A program made the position numbers and the translations under genes. Source: Acidiphilium sp. CAG:727 (GTDB taxonomy: Bacteria > Bacillota > Clostridia > Christensenellales > Borkfalkiaceae). From it: DNA of 7,534 nucleotides. The notes beneath the pieces are model-generated. The model saw only the letters and a program-made list of their open reading frames with translations, was not told where the DNA came from and ran no database searches. Positions 5,605 through 7,534 of the stretch are shown here, piece after piece (within the stretch, counting starts at the first letter, position 1; the number at the start of each line of letters is the position of its first letter). Where the stretch lies: NCBI GenBank assembly GCA_000437515.1, contig FR898435.1, positions 1-7,534 of the forward strand, in the 5' to 3' direction.

Positions 5605-5633
5605 ATAATAGCATAAAACCCGCTTTTATGCAA
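5605..5633 (-). promoter_or_regulatory. Promoter of the DUF1538/PII/GH78 operon with operator in the spacer
   Basis: On the minus strand TTGCAT (5633-5628) is followed after 17 bp by TATTAT (5610-5605), with TG one base before it (extended -10). The predicted start is near 5598, giving a leader of roughly 28 nt. GCATAAAA and TTTTATGC (5611-5618 and 5624-5631) form a perfect 8-bp inverted repeat around a 5-bp GC-rich centre, filling the spacer and half of the -35 box. This placement is typical of a repressor operator. The regulator is unknown; neither neighbouring gene encodes an evident repressor. Confidence 0.7.
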
Positions 5634-5793
5634 ACGAAATGCCGGCAAAAAACGGAGTGAAAATTTTCGCGGGAAAGAGCGATACGGATTAAATTCCTTT
5701 TCGACGAGAATCGACTTCGGAAAAATTATTTTCGTTCTAAACCTTAAAACGCGGTCATAGGATATAGCAGTAACGAAAAAAAGGAGCGACAAA

Positions 5794-6597
5794 ATGAACG
5801 ACGGAAGGGAATATTCTGAAATGTTGAAGACTATGGCTTCTTCGTGCGACGTGGTGGTGAAGCCCGCCGGAAGGGCAAGGAAGAAGAAAGACGTAAAAGA
5901 GGTAAAAGAAGAAATCGTAACGAAAGTCAACGACGAGATTGCCGCAGGCGAAGTAAAAGCGGCGGATGAATTGCCGTTTGCCGAAGAAGCCTTCGGCGAT
6001 GAAGAAATAATCGAAAGACCGAAAAAACGATTTTCGTTTTTCGGAAAGAAAAGGGCGGGAAGAAAGGAAAAACCCGTCGGAGAAAAGAGTAAATCGGGCT
6101 TTGATATAGTTTACGCCGAGGGCATAGCCGCTTTCGCGCTGGTCGTGGCGATCCTTCTGACGAATATATTCTGGGAAAACAGCGGAATGAATACTTTTTT
6201 CAGAAAAGCGTTTTCGCCCGCGCAGGTTGCGACCGACGTCCGTTCGTATAACAGTTTCAACGCGCAAAGTCCGTCCTCCTCTCTCGACGGCAAAATCGAA
6301 GACGGCGTTATGACTTTTTCGGGCAAAGGCGCGCTTTACCCCGTATGCGACGGCAAGGTCGTTTCGGTTAAGCAATCCGACGACGGCAAGTACGAAATAA
6401 CGATCGCGCACAGCGGATCGTTCAAAACCGTGATAAGCGGAGCCGACTATTCGTACTGCGACGAAAACGAAGAAGTTTTCAAATACATACCCGTTTGCTA
6501 CTTAAACGGCGGCGAGGCGAAAGTTTATATGTACGACGACGACGCGCTCGTAACGAATTACGTGCTTGAAAACGGGTCTATAATCTGGTCCGTATGA
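5794..6597 (+). CDS. spoIVFA: SpoIVFA-like membrane protein (partner of the SpoIVFB protease)
   Basis: A 267-residue single-pass membrane protein. Residues 1-105 are a long, highly charged cytosolic region (KKKDVKEVKEE and basic clusters at 75-100). A transmembrane segment spans about 110-126 (IAAFALVVAILLTNIFW). The extracytoplasmic part ends in a LytM/M23-like beta domain (about 175-267) recognised from YPVCDGKVVSVKQ, EITIAHSGSFKTVI and the following acidic turns. The zinc-binding HxxxD and HxH motifs of active M23 peptidases are not seen, so it is a degenerate, non-catalytic domain, as in B. subtilis SpoIVFA. There SpoIVFA holds and inhibits SpoIVFB in the outer forespore membrane until cleaved by SpoIVB/CtpB. 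AAGGAG lies 7 nt before the ATG. It overlaps spoIVFB by 4 bp, the strongest argument for the name, since sequence similarity alone is weak in this family. Confidence 0.75.
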   Translation: MNDGREYSEMLKTMASSCDVVVKPAGRARKKKDVKEVKEEIVTKVNDEIAAGEVKAADELPFAEEAFGDEEIIERPKKRFSFFGKKRAGRKEKPVGEKSKSGFDIVYAEGIAAFALVVAILLTNIFWENSGMNTFFRKAFSPAQVATDVRSYNSFNAQSPSSSLDGKIEDGVMTFSGKGALYPVCDGKVVSVKQSDDGKYEITIAHSGSFKTVISGADYSYCDENEEVFKYIPVCYLNGGEAKVYMYDDDALVTNYVLENGSIIWSV

Positions 6598-7412
6598 CGT
6601 TTTCGCTGCACCCCTTATTTTATATTTTCGGATTATACTTTGCTTTCACGGGCAAAGTATTTTCTTTTCTGACGATAACGTTCTGCGCCGTGGCTCACGA
6701 GTTCGGGCACGCTCTCGCCGCCGAAAGACGCGGTTATAAATTAAAAAAAATAACGCTGATGCCGTACGGCGCGGTGATAAGCGGCGAAACGGGCGGAATG
6801 ACCGCCGCGGACGAAATATACACCGTAATTTTCGGTCCTCTCGTCAACCTTTTTACGGGGCTTTTCATACTCGCGCTGTGGTGGCTGTTCCCTATGACGT
6901 ACCCATACACCGAACTCGCCGCCACGGCGAATTTTTCGCTGTTTTTCGTGAATTTATTGCCCGCGTTTCCGCTTGACGGCGGAAGACTTTTGCTGTGTCT
7001 TTTAACAAAACCGCTCGGCAGAAAAAAGGCGATGTTCCTGACCAGGGCGATCGGCGTTTTGCTGTCCGTTTCGCTTTTCGGATTATTCGTCTGTTCGTGC
7101 TTTTCTTCCGTGAATTTTTCGCTTGCGTTTTTCGGCGCGTTTTTACTTTCCGGAGCGTTGGAGAAAAGGCCCGACGACAGATATATCCGCCTTATAGAGC
7201 AACTTTCCGCAGAGAGCGTAAAAAAGGCGAGAACGATAAAACGGCTTGCCGTAAAGCAGGGGTTTACGGTGAAAGACCTTTACGCCGTCATGGACGGCGC
7301 GAGTTTATACGAAATCGAAATCTACTCTCAAAGCGGAAAATTATTAAGAAAACTGCCCCCGGGGGAACTGTGCGAAGAATTAAAAACGAAGACGTTGAAA
7401 GAGCCGCTTTGA
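6594..7412 (+). CDS. spoIVFB: SpoIVFB-type intramembrane metalloprotease (site-2 protease, M50B)
   Basis: A 272-residue polytopic membrane protein with the zinc motif HEFGH at 35-39 (catalytic Glu36) and the second metal site NLLPAFPLDGGR at 120-131 (Asp128). In B. subtilis the equivalents are HExxH 43-47 and Asp137. About six hydrophobic segments fall between 5 and 188. Residues about 195-272 form a soluble C-terminal region with the pattern of the single CBS-like domain that in SpoIVFB senses ATP. Length is close to the 288 residues of the B. subtilis protein. In known systems it cleaves pro-sigmaK in the mother cell during sporulation. The ATG shares an ATGA overlap with spoIVFA, so the pair is translationally coupled. 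All catalytic residues are present. A non-sporulation M50B role is possible if the host has lost sporulation. Confidence 0.9.
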   Translation: MTFSLHPLFYIFGLYFAFTGKVFSFLTITFCAVAHEFGHALAAERRGYKLKKITLMPYGAVISGETGGMTAADEIYTVIFGPLVNLFTGLFILALWWLFPMTYPYTELAATANFSLFFVNLLPAFPLDGGRLLLCLLTKPLGRKKAMFLTRAIGVLLSVSLFGLFVCSCFSSVNFSLAFFGAFLLSGALEKRPDDRYIRLIEQLSAESVKKARTIKRLAVKQGFTVKDLYAVMDGASLYEIEIYSQSGKLLRKLPPGELCEELKTKTLKEPL

Positions 7413-7424
7413 CGCGGCTCTTTT
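7398..7424 (+). terminator. Rho-independent terminator overlapping the end of spoIVFB
   Basis: AAAGAGCCGC (7398-7407) pairs perfectly over 10 bp with GCGGCTCTTT (7414-7423), with the loop TTTGAC and a T-run to 7424. The spoIVFB stop TGA (7410-7412) lies in the loop and the left arm encodes the final Lys-Glu-Pro and part of Leu. The A-run upstream makes the stem symmetric, so a weaker effect on minus-strand transcription is possible. Confidence 0.85.
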
Positions 7425-7534
7425 CGTCTTTGTAAAAGTTTGCCTCGGGCGTAGCCATTAGAGATTTGAACTAATCAAGTTTTAACGACGCAAAATTTGT
7501 AAAATCATCGTTAAACTCTCTTGTAATACAATAA
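7425..7534. other. Non-coding tail with an inverted repeat
   Basis: No gene is visible. TTTAACGA (7481-7488) and TCGTTAAA (7508-7515) are exact 8-bp inverted arms around a 19-bp AT-rich gap. TACAAT (7527-7532) resembles a -10 box but has no -35 box at the proper distance. This may be the upstream regulatory region of a gene beyond the window. Confidence 0.35.

Noticed and set aside
5639..5692. 17-codon plus-strand ORF in the divergent intergenic region
   Set aside because: No ribosome binding site before the ATG and no recognisable product.
5755..6411. 218-codon open frame on the minus strand
   Set aside because: It lies antisense to spoIVFA, its translation is rich in Arg, Phe and Tyr with no domain pattern, and it has no credible ribosome site. 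The plus-strand reading has an SD, a TM segment and a coupled partner gene.
7440..7534. tRNA-like or promoter-like sequence at the right end
   Set aside because: No cloverleaf can be drawn, and the TACAAT and TTGTAA hexamers are not at promoter spacing (24 bp apart).
1..7534. CRISPR arrays, IS elements, phage genes, rRNA
   Set aside because: No regularly spaced repeats, transposase, integrase or structural RNA signatures were seen on either strand.

Overview
This window looks like chromosomal DNA of a spore-forming (or spore-former-derived) member of the Bacillota, most likely a Clostridia-type gut or anaerobe lineage. The reasons are a spoIVFA-spoIVFB pair, strong AGGAGG-type ribosome binding sites before almost every gene, sigmaA-like promoters with TGn extended -10 boxes, a membrane-anchored XRE regulator of the Clostridia type, and compact Rho-independent terminators. 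Genus cannot be read from the sequence. All genes share similar base composition and codon habits (many GCG, CGG and GAA codons), so no recent island is obvious. There are no rRNA or tRNA genes, insertion sequences or CRISPR arrays.

Layout from left to right. (1) 1-421, minus strand: 5' part of an XRE-family helix-turn-helix regulator with membrane segments, cut by the window edge. (2) 422-723: a 302-bp divergent intergenic region with two good promoters and a dense set of inverted repeats that look like operators. (3) 724-1416, plus: a cytoplasmic SGNH/GDSL hydrolase. (4) 1417-1611: convergent terminator region with a nested hairpin. (5) 5570 down to 1612, minus: a four-gene operon with the order fused double-DUF1538 membrane transporter, PII-like protein A, PII-like protein B, GH78-type alpha-L-rhamnosidase-like glycosidase. 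(6) 5571-5793: divergent intergenic region with a well-formed promoter for the operon whose -35/-10 spacer is filled by a perfect inverted repeat. (7) 5794-7412, plus: spoIVFA and spoIVFB with a 4-bp overlap, ending in a terminator that contains the spoIVFB stop codon in its loop. (8) 7425-7534: non-coding tail.

The most interesting part is the transporter operon. A single polypeptide carrying two DUF1538 repeats is followed immediately by two small, divergent PII-fold proteins lacking the canonical T-loop. PII-fold proteins commonly gate the transporter encoded beside them (GlnK-AmtB, SbtB-SbtA), so the parsimonious reading is a cation or solute transporter controlled by a pair of PII-like sensors. 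The ligand and substrate are unknown. A glycosidase is co-transcribed at the 3' end, which is unexpected. Three promoters in this window each carry an inverted repeat over the core elements, suggesting tight repressor control, possibly by the XRE protein for the first two.
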